64,000 nucleotides of DNA, from NCBI GenBank assembly GCA_963402885.1, contig OY727102.1:3906001-3970000 (forward strand), read 5' to 3'. The notes under the pieces are model-generated. The model saw nothing but the letters and a program-made list of their open reading frames with translations, had not been told where the DNA came from and made no database searches. Source of the stretch: Antedon bifida (taxonomy: Eukaryota; Echinodermata; Crinoidea; Comatulida; Antedonidae). Positions within the stretch are counted from its first letter, which is position 1. Each line of letters starts with the position of its first letter. This document shows positions 46,376 to 60,109 of the stretch, piece by piece. A program made the position numbers and the translations under genes.

Positions 46376-49300
46376 CTGTACACTAATACCGGATTCACAG
46401 AACAAAAATCTAACATCATGTAACAAAATGTATTACATATTGCTACCAAGCTATGAACTTTTAAATGCATTTACAATACATGTTTACATTTCTATGAAAT
46501 TTCGGAACATTGATGTACGGAATCTGCACATACACAAGTCTTTTTCTAATGAGATTTTTACACAGCATTAACAAGAAAGCACCATGTGAATGCATTGTAA
46601 CTCAGTAAGATTATCCTAGGTAATATCCATAACTACTTTTTGCATTTTGTTGTGTGTGAATCAGGTATAAGCGTATTACTCTAAAAAATGCATAATGGCA
46701 CATTTTATTATAATCTTCTCCAATGTGTTTGGTAGTACGGGTGGTATTTTTTAAAAACAAAATGGAAGGTTTCAGTAGATATAAAAAAATAGCATAAAAC
46801 TTTTAAAAAAAAAGGAATTAAATCATGAAAAAAAAATGTTTTTGTATGTAAAAAAATGTTAGAAAGAATAGAGTAACTTACTTTTAACAAATAAGTTTTA
46901 GTTGATACAATCGTTGGTTCACATATTGTCACTTCATTTGAAGTTTTCAATACGGTTGGATTTTTTTTAGGATTTAGTACCATTCTAGGTAGAAATAGTA
47001 GTAGTAGTTGCACAGTAGACTTGGTTGTAGAGTTGGTTACTACTTTCCATTGGCTAACATTCCCGTAACAAACGTATATTGTACATGATTTTAAAAATTT
47101 ATTTTAAAAATATGATTAGATTATCACAAAGCTAATGGAGCTTTCGTTCTGTGGTTAATTCGCTTGAAATGAAACACCAAAAAAAAACCAGGTCCCATAA
47201 AAACCAAATGTAAAGATTTTTTGCAAAATTTAAACATTGAGAGACACCAAGGTGTTTTAGTAGATTAATTTATAAATTGTAATCTGTTCTGATGAGCAAA
47301 AATGTTGGAAAAATAATCTATAAATAGAATGTTGTACTTTCAGTGTTCATGATATTAGTACATTGTCATATCGTCTTTTTTGTCACAATATTTTTCATGA
47401 CATTTTTATGTTTAAATTCAAACTCTGTTTCTCACAATACATTTATATCAAACAGTAGGCCTATATAGTTAAATTCATGGCACAGTTTCACAATCCTGAT
47501 TGTTGGCTACAATGTTCAAGTGTTCTCATATAATATACAAGTGACAGGGTATTAAAGTGAATGCGATACAATATACGCATGTACCAGAGATTGATACAAA
47601 GTACCAGTTACTTTTGTGTACACCAGCATAACAAATGCTTTGTTATGGGTGTTATTGTTATTATTATTAAATTGGTCATGCGGGATAAACTGCTCAGCAA
47701 AAAATTCATATATTCATACAATTCTGTATCATTTCGTTTTAAGCAGGTTTGTTTGTGAGTGGGTGTGCATGTATCACATGTTTAGTGTGTCTATTGCAAA
47801 ATAACAACATTTTTTGTAAATGTTTTAAATAAAATAAATTATACAACAAATATAAAACAAAATTGTAATTACTTTAGTAACAGGCCAACAATTTGATATA
47901 CAATTTAGGCCTATCAACACTCGCGAAATGCCGCGGCCGTCGGGATACGTTTGTGTCGTGTGTATAGCTGCTCCAGATATATATCTGCAGTGTTGTATAT
48001 TGCAATGGATTGGTGGTGAAAAAGAAATATGAAAACAAGAACGAAACTTTTGTTGTAGTTTATTGTACAAATATGAAAACACATACGGTATCTTATAATG
48101 TAGGCCTAGTAAAATACTGTATTCGAATATGACATAATCCTGGCGCCACCTCTGTACTCTCTTATATTACGGCTTCTGCCGATAACCGTACCTACGTACA
48201 ATCCTCTTACACTTCATCCTCTTATACTTCATCCAATTCAATTATACTTCATCCAACCTACTCACATGTTGTTTACAACATCATGTAAGCATACGATTGT
48301 AAAAAATCGATATTTTTAAGAATGTGTAACTTTTTTAAATTTGTTGGTGCTCATTCATTCATTTTATTTTTACTATGCATGTTTAGGGGAAGGTGGATTA
48401 CTATTTAGGGTCCTTATAACAATTAAAAATATATAGACAAAAGTCGTTTTACATAATTGCCGGTTATAAATGTTGAAACCGATATACTTGAATGCGTTGC
48501 AGATATCAATTACTAATGTACTACTTTTTGATAAACTTATTGACAATAAAGTATCATCAGATACACAGGACTATGTCTTTGTCTTAATCGTTATTGTGTT
48601 TGTAACAAATATCTCATAATAACTAAAGTTATATAGATAGACCTACACATACGGCTGTACTTACAATACAATATTTGTACTGAATTAACAACACACAAAA
48701 AATGGTATGGTTTAATATCGTATATATACAGACATTATTTATGACATATGACGATTGAGTGTAAGAAGGAGACGTTGAATTAGAATATAATAACGGTAAA
48801 ATTGTTCAGTTGTACTTGATGTTATGCAAAAACTTCGTGATACTTTATGGAAATTGCGTCAGTAAATCAATTTTTAAAATACTTTTTAGAAAATTATAGT
48901 CTCCATGGCAATAACAAATATCCAGTGTTATTCTTTAATAATATAAGAAAAGAAAACTCATTAACACAATTAAAAGAAGTCTTTAGTGACAACGTGACTT
49001 TAATCTCCAGCAATATCAAATTATATAACATTGACAAGTTGTGTATGGTAACAATGGTTGCTATGGAAATATCGTGTATACAAAATTATATGGTGGTTCT
49101 TTATTTAATATGGAACAGAAGGTTATAGCGAGGAATTTTATATCTTGGCAGTTAAACAAATATAAATAGTGTACGTTGTTCTAAAGCTCTGTCTACACTA
49201 TCAAACTTTGTGAACAAATGTGATGTGCCTATAGGACACAATAACGTCATATGACTATCATTGGGCACATCACATGTCTATGCAATTTTAATATCAATCA

Positions 49301-50539
49301 ATATTATAGATACGTACTTGGTATTATCATAAATCGTTTTATCGAAAGAAGTTATACATTGTATATATTAATAAAATATGCACTGCCACTCAAATTAAAT
49401 ATTATTTAATAAAGAATGAGTTTAAAAAATATACTATACTATACTAGATGTAAGAGCCTGTTCACACGTATAGCGCATTGCGTGTGAACCTAGGCAGTGG
49501 TGTTATTAACGACAGACATACCCCATCTCAACTAACGCCACGGAGCTAACTCCAGCGACGATTGAATGATTTTGATCTTATTTCAAGATATTTACCAATT
49601 AATTCTTGTTTTTTACTGTATGTATATTGTAAATTGTATTGCTGATATAAAAACAAGCTATTCAGCTGTTCTTCGATCTAAAAGCGCATGAATTGTTTAC
49701 GGTGAAATGAAGTAAATAATAACAAACATAAAAAACAAATTTATAGAATTGTGCAAAGTTTGCATAAAAATCAGTCCGACATTTTTAGTTTAACCGTAAA
49801 ACTGGAAAAAATGTATTTTATTTCGTTATACGATACTCTACTCTATTGATGTAATGCACAGCTTCTTCGTCGAAAGAAGAGCAACCACTATAATATCGTT
49901 AAATATTATTATTCGATCTATAACCGTGAAATCAAATTGATTACGTTGTCAACGTGATGGTGAACAGAATACTAGAGAGTTGTTTTTGCTAGGATATTTA
50001 TTTCAAGTAGGCATTAGTTGTAAAAATATTGAAATTGATTCATTGTTGTGTCGTATAGTTCATATCGGGGCCTAATGTATTCATAGGCTTGCAATACACA
50101 AAGTATGGACATACAAATTCCTACAATCTTGCAAAACAATCTTCTAAATGCTTCGTTTATGCAGTAGTGAAATACGGTAACATGAATACATAATTGGCAA
50201 AACATTTTATTTAAAGTCCATATGCCGACAAGAAGAACACGTTTTAAGATGGGCTTAGTTTCTGCTGAGCAAGATAATACGTATTTAAATACCGGTACCG
50301 TGTTAAACAACGGTAGTTTAATGCCAGGAAGGGACCTTTAGGGGCCTATATATTTTAAGGAGGAGGGGATCGCTCCGTTAGTTTACGTATAATATTGCAT
50401 TATGCTAATTATATGCAAAATAACGTTTGTAGGTTTAGTTTCCAAAATGATAGAGTAATTACCCCTTGAATTAAAGAAGTGACAAGAATAAACACGCATG
50501 TGTTGATTCAGCATTTTATTTTAAATTGAATCCATTATT
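46376..50539. other. Intergenic, no gene seen
   Basis: AT-rich sequence without splice-supported exons. Small open frames (for example 46708-47013 minus, 47825-48082 minus, 48847-49128 plus, 50014-50310 minus) show no domain. Noted only: a small inverted pair around 49446-49495 (TTCACACG with CGTGTGAA). Confidence 0.5.
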
Positions 50540-50941
50540 AAATTCCTCCCCCACACCCTTTACTTCGTTTATTGTTTATGCTCCTGTTTATAGATACTTG
50601 ATACAAAATTACCAAGTAATATTCATTTACGTTTATGGAAATAAGTATATTCATCTTATCGATCGATTGTTGTCATTGTGTATTGTATTCATATTATCGA
50701 TTTGTAAATAAATACAAATATGTTTTTGAAAATATATATCAAATTCCTCCCCCACACCCTTTACTTCGTTTATTGTTTATGCTCCTGTTTATAGATACTT
50801 GATACAAAATTACCAAGTAATATTCATTTACGTTTATGGAAATAAGTATATTCATCTTATTAATCGATTGTTGTCATTGTGTATTGTATTCATATTATCG
50901 ATTTGTAAATAAATACAAATAGGTTTTTGAAAATATATATA
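50540..50941 (+). repeat. Recent 201 bp tandem duplication
   Basis: 50540-50740 and 50741-50941 both start AAATTCCTCCCCCACACCC and differ at only a few positions (for example ATCGATCG versus ATTAATCG). The near identity indicates a young duplication or an assembly duplication. Confidence 0.93.
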
Positions 50942-51299
50942 TAAATTCAAGGCAAATAATTACTGAAAAAAATGACAATGATGTGGGTATCAGTGGCGCA
51001 ATGGAGATACAAAATAAAATAAGCAAACCAAAACGATTTTGTCCTCAGTTTGTCAAAGAAAATGTCAGAGCTTTCGGGCAACACTAGCCGAGGCCTTCGC
51101 CTCAGTGGTTATTGGAATTCTTATTGGAATTTATTTGATTAGATTTATTTTTCTTTTAAGCTTTTTGTAAAAATGGTTATATTATTATTACATATTATTT
51201 CTACATTTAATACCTTGATATAATAACGCCACTACCGATACTTAGGCCTATAAATATGATTATAATTATATGCCACCCAAGAATAATTACTTTTATAGA

Positions 51300-51825
51300 T
51301 TAAAGATGATGTCCCATTGTAGTAGTAGTATCGTAGTGGTTATTAACTTTCACCAAAAATTAGTAGAAAAAAAAATCATTTAATTGAACTACAGACTTTT
51401 TTTTGTTCCAAAAATAAAGTTTTCGATCAAAACATATCTCATAATGCAACGAGCTTGTTTGGCTACTCTGTATGCATAATCATAAAACTTCCTCGCGATC
51501 TGTGTGAAAACACCTTCTCAACCGTAACGAGTTGTAAACAATCCTAATTAGCATCATGCAATAATGCATACTCGTGGTTTGAAATCTTTGTTTACTTTCG
51601 CTCGCAACGATTTTCCAGACGAAATGTAATAAAATTAATTTACCTGTTAATTACGTAAACTTGTTGTTTTTGGCTCGAATTTTCGACTTAGGCCTAAAGT
51701 GAATAACTTTTATATTACTTTGATATGGCTAGGGAGTTGTTAATAGACTCCCTGATATGGCCAATTTAAATTTAGAATATTTTTACCTTCATTTTTTGTG
51801 TTTCGCGGGACAATACATCTTTAAA
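51300..51825 (-). mobile_element. TTTAAAGATGTATTGTCC MITE, copy D
   Basis: Same orientation as copies A and B. The left end is worn (TTAAAGATGATGTCCC), the right end intact (GGGACAATACATCTTTAAA). A local duplication of TGATATGGC with an insert occurs at 51719-51759. Confidence 0.88.
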
Positions 51826-52779
51826 CAAACTGCTTATCTTTATTAATTTTTATTAACATCATTATTACTAAATTATATTTGATAGTATGTAAATATATAA
51901 CTTCAGTATGACAATATAATATGTATAATATACAGTTTTCAAAACTAACCATGATAATGATAATGATACATTCATAATAATAATGATCATGATATATTCA
52001 TAATAAATAATGATAATTCATAATAAATGATACATTCATATATTTAAGCTTAGAGTTTGAGAATTTTCTTTTTTCTTTTTCTGTTTGTACATTTGTTGAT
52101 ATGGATGACATTTTTCCGAAATAAAAAGAAATTGAATTTAATAAATAATAAAAAGGATACATTTATAATAAATAATGATAATGATACATTTTTAAATCTT
52201 TAAAATGTGTGATAGGCCAAAAATAGGGTAAGCTTTCTTAAAGCCTAAAACAATTTACATGCTTTATTTTAAACATTGAACGTTAATATAAAAAAAAAAG
52301 AATTTCTAAAAAATAAACATCTAAAACTTAATCTCTTAGCAACGAATTTATTTTTCCTTAGAAAGTTTGATTGTTGATTTCCCGATATTGCAAGCAGTCA
52401 CCATGGGAACCATCTCTATGCATCGATACATGTAATTGACTTATGATATAATTTTATATTGGATGAAACCATTAACAAGATGAGTTAATATTTATCTTTA
52501 AATATAATTCTAATATGACATAAACATATTATACATTTGATAACTATAATAGGTATATGTATCTGTTTATATTTCGATAAATATGTATTTCTTTTATTAT
52601 GAGGTGTGATTCTTATTAAATATTTAATTTATATTCTCGAAGCCACCCCTATATATGAAATCATTCGTTCCACCAAATATCAAAATACAGTATCTAGCAA
52701 CCGTGAATAAGCTATTTGATAAGTGTATATAAAACAATTCATGTACGAAAACATCAAACTAACAAGAAACCGGTTTTCG
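51826..52779. other. Upstream region of the right-hand gene
   Basis: AT-rich, with repeated AATAATGATAATGATACATTCATAA motifs at 51950-52190 in shortened forms. GTCACCATGGGAAC at 52397-52410 resembles an RFX X-box with one mismatch. No coding evidence. Confidence 0.4.
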
Positions 52780-52787
52780 TATAAAAG
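52780..52787 (+). promoter_or_regulatory. TATA box of candidate first exon 1a
   Basis: TATAAAAG followed by GCGG is a strong TATA match. It would place transcription start near 52810, ~120 bases before the ATG at 52929. GTTGCCAT directly follows at 52791. Confidence 0.55.
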
Positions 52788-52928
52788 GCGGTTGCCATCG
52801 TGGAAAGACACTGATACACACCGGTGTACATCATCCCTTGAACAACGAGGCAGCGTGTTGGAAACCGCAAAAAGTTTCGACAAAGGGCCCGTTGAGAGAA
52901 AAAAAGTAACATAGACTTTGCTTCAACC

Positions 52929-53003
52929 ATGTCTTTTGAATTGCTTGGTATTTTGCCTGGACCGGTCCATAACATCCGTTCAAACAATCCGCATCCACGG
53001 AGG
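52929..53003 (+). CDS. Candidate alternative first coding exon 1a of the unrecognised gene
   Basis: ATG to a consensus donor (AGG|GTAAGT), 25 codons, ending in phase 0. The encoded peptide starts MSFELLGILPGP and ends NNPHPRR. The NNPHP motif directly before the donor is shared with exon 1b (57601-57741), which supports both as real. A TATA box lies 142 bases upstream. It joins in frame to the exon at 61405. Confidence 0.6.
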
Positions 53004-56000
53004 GTAAGTGAAAACTTTTCTTGATAATTTACAATAATTTTAACAAAATGTTGCATTGTTGTTATAAAAGGAAATCACTATTATATTAAGAATATATTTT
53101 GTAATTTTATTTTTAAATGCATAATACGTTTATTTTCATGTTTTTTTGTGTAATTAAATTTACTGTAATTAATCATGTGTCCAAAATCTTTAAATATTAA
53201 ACAATGTTCTCCCCTGCGGTTTAGTAGAATCACCTTACTCACCGATACATTGTTTATTAGAAAGCTAATCTATGTACACAAAATTGTAATTTCCGAGATA
53301 ACTTAATTATAATTATGTAAATATTATCTTAGTAAATTAGTTTAATATTTAACTATCCAATTGGTTTTTTTTATAGTAATTTACAATTCCGGCATTTTTT
53401 GTTTCTTTTTGATTTTATAAACAATTTCCGTTCGAGTTTTCTGTCCGGGTTAACGTCCAAAAAAGCCTACTAGAAATATGTGTCGACATACCACTGCATT
53501 TAAGAAATGGGAATATCGCTTAAGCATTTGTTTGATTAACAAACACACGGAATTGATAAGTTGTTATTACCTGATTACCAAAGCCTGTCTTAATCAGAAT
53601 ATAACAGTAGTCCAAATTGTTTATAATGGTCTATGGTTGAATTGACTCTCCTCCACCCCGGAGAAGCAATGCAAATACAACCATGACCAACACACAATAC
53701 GTTACGCCGTCGCCGGAGGATAGAGAAACAGCATTTGATGTGCGCATCAACTTTATCATTGTGTACGATCATACGTTAAGTTATATGACAAAATATCATT
53801 AGTGATAAACAGCTATATCCTCGATTTGGGACAGAATTCTATATTCTACGACGTATAGAGGCTTTAAAATGTACGTTCCTTTTCTCTTGATCTTCTCTAA
53901 AAAAATGCCGACTCGAACTCCCCTTCATTCATTGCAAAACTGTTCTATGATGACATCTCTCTTATCTGATACAAGAGTGTCAATAAAAGTATATATTGGT
54001 TTGTTATATTGACATGGGTGCGGGTTATTGCTAATTTATAGTTTACAGAGCGTCACGATAGAACTGACCACCAGCAGTGTATTACGTCAGTTGACGTCGA
54101 TCAATTTGCGGCGATAGTTTGCCAATTCACTTGTTGTATTTGCAAACTGAGTGTGTTTGGTGTAGTCATTTTGTCCAGCTGCACGATCTACAAAGACTGT
54201 AATCTCGTTGAGTTCACGAACCTCAGCAATTAGTTTGTCACTCACTTCTGCAAACTAAGTTATCTGAAATTTGCCGAAATTTAACTGGTGACGAACTTTT
54301 CAAAACTTTTCTTTGCCAAATTCGTATTTTGAACACTATCGAGAATGGTTTCCCGTAAACGAAAAACGAGTGTAAAGTACAGAGTTTCGAAATGTAGTAA
54401 AATATTATCGTTATGAAAGATTACAAAACAATGTCATTTTTTACGGACCTAAATGTGTAGGCCCTATATGTTTTGTTTATTTTTTTCAAGTAGGCTTGAA
54501 GAGTAGCAACGACAGTATCAACCAGTAGCGGTAGCAGGAAGGCTTGCAGGTTGACATATATGATAAATACAATGAAAAGACTAACTAAGTAATTGACTAT
54601 TTTGAACAGTATAAAGCATTCTCTCAATACTCATTTTATTGTACGTTATTGCGTCTTGTAACCTAGCAACTAATTTAAACACAATACACTTTAACTGGGA
54701 GTTCACAAAAGGCATTCAAAGACCAACATAATACCATATTCTTTAATACACAATACTGATAGTTTGGCTTGGATAGTTCTTGCACGTACGTTCATTAACC
54801 AGCACCATTTAATGTCAAGCAATTTGATACTAACATTGGACAATTTATGTCAGAAACGCGTTGCAAATTACCATTAAATGTCCATAATTTCTATCGAATA
54901 CAATTTTCATCGATAAGTGATGCTCGATAGTTGCCTTTTTTCTGCCTACAGTTCAACTGAAAATTGTGTCTAAATAAACTATATCTGTCCAACGGTCTAA
55001 TTTCTAGTGAAATTATAAAGAAATCATTCCTGCCTAATTACTGACTGTCTGATTGGCGTTTTTTTCCAATAACCAACCTAAGTATTAGGCCTACATTGAC
55101 TCAATACCAAACAAGTAAGTGAAGTATTTCTTGAACCTCGAATGTATATTGGTAATCTATACATAGCATTTCGTTTAACGCTTAATTAGTTGTCTCAATA
55201 TTTTTATCAATCTTGTTAATTATTTTGGGTAGGTATGACATAATTGATACGTGTTTGTGTCATCGAGGCGTTGAAATCAATACACTCCGTTTAAGAGTTT
55301 AGACCGGCACTATGTATATAATAATCCATACTACACAGACGTGTGTTAACGTTTTTAATTGCTGTGCTGATACAACATAATTTATTAAACATATAATAGT
55401 TGTAGGCCTATCATGTTTATGTAAAGGTCGTATTATTTTACATTGTCGTTCGTTCTCCAGAAGAATGTTAGATTTGATTTTACTTATAGTTCTCTTTATT
55501 GATGAGCTATGTAGTATTTGGTGTAATGATCACAATTCTTATTATCATACTGAATTCATCATGGTCATTTTCATCATTATTTTGCGCATTGTTTATTATC
55601 AACTAAACTTCCTATAAAACAGGCTTTATTAAAGAGTAATTAATAAAAAAGAATAAAGAGATCGTATAAACGATCTCAGACCATTTCTTGTAGAACTTTT
55701 TATCTAGTATTTCGCTCGGTAATCAATTTTACTCTTTATTACAGTATCCTAGTACAGTATTAATCGCTTCGCAGTTCTCAACCAATATAAGTTGGATACC
55801 CGGTTAAATCAATCGACACCCCGCTATGTTATTGTCTTCAGTTGAAAGGAAGGATTATATGCTCATTCAACAATTATTGAACAAATTTCAATTCGTTATT
55901 ATCGTTTTTCTCATGTATTGATCTCTTGTAGATAGCTTATGTAATTAATATAAAACACGCTACCATGCTTCTTATTGATACGGTATTTCATTGTATATAT

Positions 56001-57600
56001 TACATGTAGACTTGCCCCAAGTCTGTATTTATTGTCTTTTTTTATGTTATCCCTCCAGTCGACGTTTCGATTTTTGTCTGAAAAAGGAGTTTACAAGCTC
56101 AACGCCAGTAGTATACGTATGAGTCGCTATATGTGCCAAAATATTTATCTTTTTACTAATATTAAGTCAGGAACCCAGACTAACACCATGTAGCATGCGT
56201 GTAATATTCGAGTTATACGCGAGGATTACAAACCATGTATGCAGTAGGCTAAATTACATATTATGAAAAACCAAGCAGCAGAAATGCATTCAAAAGATCG
56301 ATAGATTCGAATATAGTGGCCTGCTCCTATTTGTTATAATAGTGTGTAGCAGTTCTGATCGAAAGCATTCATTCTAAGACAGTGTTTAAATCGCAATTGC
56401 TTTATTCCAATGCCCTCATAACGATAATGAAAGTTAAATATATCCTTGAGTCATGTATATTGGTTTTAATATTAAAAATAACGGTTTATCATAACAGAAC
56501 ACGTTTACTTTTATGATTTATGATTTAATGCATACAGAGTAGCAAAAAAAAAAGCGCGTTGCATTATGAGATATGTTTTGATCGAAAACTTTGACTGGAA
56601 GTCAAAGTTATTTTTTTAACAAAAAAAACGTCTGTATTTCAGTTAAATAATTTTTTTTTCGACTAATTTTTGGTGAAAGTTAATAACTATTATGATACTT
56701 CAAAATTACCCACTTTTTTTTCGAAATATTTATTTTATTTTTTTGGAATTAGTCAAAGGGACAATACATCTTTAATATCCCATGCTTTCAATCGCACAGG
56801 CTTATGATTACATTAACTAAATGTGTACCGTATACAGTACTCCAGTTCAGTTAAACGTGTTTCAATAACAACTTCAAAATCGTAGTGCTATTTTAGTTAT
56901 GAGATAGGCCTAGGCATAATATAAATAATAGAAAACAGTCTTCGTTTCCAGATCGGTAATTCAATACATATAAATGTATATTTAAATGATATAGACGTAT
57001 TGCTACTCTGAACAATATAAAGCATTTTTGTCATTTCAATATAAATATAGGCCTACAGTGCAATATTGAATGTACTGTATAAACATGACTGCAACTAATT
57101 GAATATTCTGTTCTGATAGCAATTAACTATAATCGCTGTGTTTGAACCATTGGATTTATCGACGAGCTGCTGCTGTCATGCGTAATGTCAATATGTTTAG
57201 GTCACAAAGCATCAGTAGACAAAAGGGATTATTGAGAAGCTGGTGTGAAGGTGTGTGATTCGTCCACTCTTTGCTTCTATTGTCTTGTCGTTCCGTTGAT
57301 GTCACCATCTACTAGTGTTGACACACCGGTGTTACGCCAGCATGACAACGAGGGCTTCTGGATGCGTCTCCATCGAAACTAAAGGCAGATAATATGAATT
57401 TATAACTATCTGCCTTTGAATCTGGATTTAGAATTTTAAAAAAACAGATGAAACGTTATCTATTGGTTCAACCATCATTTCGTTTATTGTTTTTATGCGC
57501 GTATTATTGTGTTGATTACTGTTACCGTTTCACAACATAATTGATGTTTAATTAATGTTCGTATACTGAAATTACATTCTGGAAACATACGTCTAAAAAT
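53004..57600. other. Intron between candidate first exons 1a and 1b
   Basis: No exon with splice support seen. It contains the MITE fragment at 56522-56775. Otherwise AT-rich unique-looking sequence. Confidence 0.45.
56522..56775 (+). mobile_element. TTTAAAGATGTATTGTCC MITE, copy E (truncated)
   Basis: Matches only the second half of copy C in the same orientation, from ATGCATACAGAGTAGC to the end GGGACAATACATCTTTAA. Confidence 0.85.
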
Positions 57601-57741
57601 ATGCCACATGTAAGCATTTTAAAGAAGAGGGCATTACATGCAACTAACTATCGTCAAAGTTACCCAGTTAAAAAGGCTGTTAAGTTAGTGCTTATTAAAC
57701 CATCTGATCAATTGAGACGAAACAACCCTCACCCTGAGCCG
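57601..57741 (+). CDS. Candidate alternative first coding exon 1b
   Basis: ATG to donor CCG|GTAAGT, 47 codons, phase 0. The peptide is strongly basic (ILKKRALHATNYR, VKKAVKLVLIKP) and ends RRNNPHPEP, sharing NNPHP with exon 1a. It can splice in frame to 61405. No TATA box seen. The basic N-terminus would give this isoform different properties from 1a and 1c. Confidence 0.6.
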
Positions 57742-60052
57742 GTAAGTGAATCAATTTAGGCTACCGTAAGGTTATAAGTTACGATTGTCAGTATTGCACA
57801 ATTTGCAAATTAATAAAATGAAGATACTTTAGTCTTATAAGACAGGAATACGAATATTAGAACGTATACGATCCCAACAGAGAGACTAAAAGATCTATAA
57901 TTTGTTGTAATGCATGTGCGCAATTGCAACTTGTAGGATAGCCCTAATTCCATATTATAATATATCTCGCAACGTTTATGATAAGCAACGCGAAACTGCA
58001 GCTACCTAATTTATTCCATTTTTATATTCTCGAGTATAATCGATATTTATTACAAAACTATCGTTTTCAGGAACATAATAAAACAAACACTATGAATGTA
58101 GGCCGAAACTAATTACCAAGAACTCTTTCAAATAGAGTTGTAGAGATGTCTCTATTTTAAATCACTCTCCGTCCCTACCATACCCCATAATAGTACCTAC
58201 AATACAACATAGTGAACCGTGAAGTATCGCAGCTTTCTTTTGCTAAAATTGTATCAGTTCATAGAATTATTTATACCTGTTGAAACTAACAATTGTGTGT
58301 TTTGTTGTTAAATTCATCGCGTACTTAGTTCCACTGAGTAGAATAATAATAAGCTAAATAACAGAATTAAATGGACTACTTGAATTCCATTCCATGTTCA
58401 AATGTTTAATGAAATGAGGTTTAGTATACTGTAGCCTTCCAGTAATGTCATGCAGAATAAAGACTGTTTTGTGTTTTGAAATGTGACGTTTTCTTTTTAC
58501 TTAATCTTTGTTTTTGCTATGGGTTGTGATTCCTGAGCACAGGGTGTTTTTATTTTTAGACAGAATCATATAATCCTTAATTACGATAGTTTATTTTCAT
58601 AGTTTTGATCTTCGACCTCGTCTAAGGACCACGTTCACAAACACTCAACCTGGCTATACTTGAAAGGTATCATGAGCCATCCCGGCGCATTGCCCCTGGC
58701 TTACTATACCAATCAATATAAAGTCTAAAACAACGTTATTATTGGTGGTCATTAGCAAACACAACCTTATTATATATTGTATGTTAAGAGAAACTTGATA
58801 TACAAATTCCGGGTTCGAATCTCGATTGGGGTGGCTTTTCTTCATTCTCATATATTTCCATATCTTCGCTGTTTATAATTTAATTAAATAATTTACAGTA
58901 TATCACCGAGCGGCTGGTGTTTCTCTCATACCTGTCAAATTATGTCTTATAACAATGACACGTGGTTTAGATAAAGCATCATTATTTTTCATCTTTAATT
59001 CATTTTAATTTATAAAGTTGTGCTCTGAGAACCAAATCGATTTGTCTGGTGAAAATGGAAATTAATATTAAAGATAAACTCAAGACAATATTATAATATC
59101 TGCCTGTCTGAATTGCACACCATTAAAGAGATGTCAATATTATATTGTATATTAGCTTAAGCCTTTCTGTTGAGTCACATGGTCACTGTCCCATTTATTA
59201 TATTCCAATTACTGATATAGAGGTACGTCGCCGTTTTTAGTGTATGTATTAATTGCTATGATCTATCAAGGCCTATTGTTATTAGTATAGATTTACGATA
59301 ATTTTCCTAATTTCGCTTTGAAAATAATGGAAATTGAAATAACGATGGACTTATCCGCGTGAAAATATAACAGAATTTCTATGTTTTTTTCTTAAAACAA
59401 ATGACAATAAATGATACTTGACTTGACTTGAATAACGCAAGCATACGCTATACGATAGTACTTCGGACGGTTACCGTATTTACTCATTTCAGAAATTGAT
59501 TCAGAGAGACAGATTTCTAATAGGTATTCAATTCAATTCACTTTTATTTCAGAACAAAGTCCATATCATAACACATAACAATATTCAATAAATAAATGTA
59601 AGTAAAGTAAAAAATCTATACCACATGTCGCACATGCCGTCGGAAAACCGTCGGTTTTCAACTAGGAGTGAAATAACATTATAATGGCTATTAGACCTAA
59701 CTAAATTCTGCAACAAAAAGAAACCACTTTTAACCAATCTAATGGTAATTTTAAAACATTGTAAGCAAACATTTGTAAAGCGTATACGATTATCTCAAAG
59801 GTTGGATGAGGTATTTAGGTGAATAGCAAAGGTCTTTACTTGCCCATTGACGCGAATCAAACTTTAAGCCTCTTGTTCATCGAGCAGGAAATAAGCAAAT
59901 AGACACACATAACAACCACTTAGCAACGGGACGCGACACTACAAAATCGGCTTAAATGTAACGTGCATAACATACTGTATGAATTTAGCCTCTAATATGG
60001 AATATATTCTAAACTATTACTTCAACCTCGTTATATACTTTATGTAATTAAC
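57742..60052. other. Intron between candidate first exons 1b and 1c
   Basis: No exon seen. GGGTTCGAATCTCG at ~58807 is a B-box-like word, probably from a decayed tRNA-derived SINE since no tRNA cloverleaf closes around it. A tract of TGACTTGACTTGAAT occurs at ~59418. Confidence 0.45.
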
Positions 60053-60109
60053 ATGATCGGTAACATGACTGATAAATGTACTGAAAATGGAGATCCAGAA
60101 GAAGGGAAT
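60053..60109 (+). CDS. Candidate alternative first coding exon 1c
   Basis: ATG to donor AAT|GTAAGT, 19 codons, phase 0, encoding an acidic peptide (MIGNMTDKCTENGDPEEGN). Nearest of the three candidate first exons to the common exon at 61405. It lacks the NNPHP motif. Confidence 0.5.

Noticed and set aside
48847..49128. 93-codon plus-strand frame in the intergenic region
   Set aside because: No domain, no promoter or splice evidence; its length is compatible with chance in AT-rich DNA.
58800..58835. B-box-like GGGTTCGAATCTCG as a possible tRNA gene
   Set aside because: No matching acceptor stem or A box at the right distance; better read as a decayed SINE.
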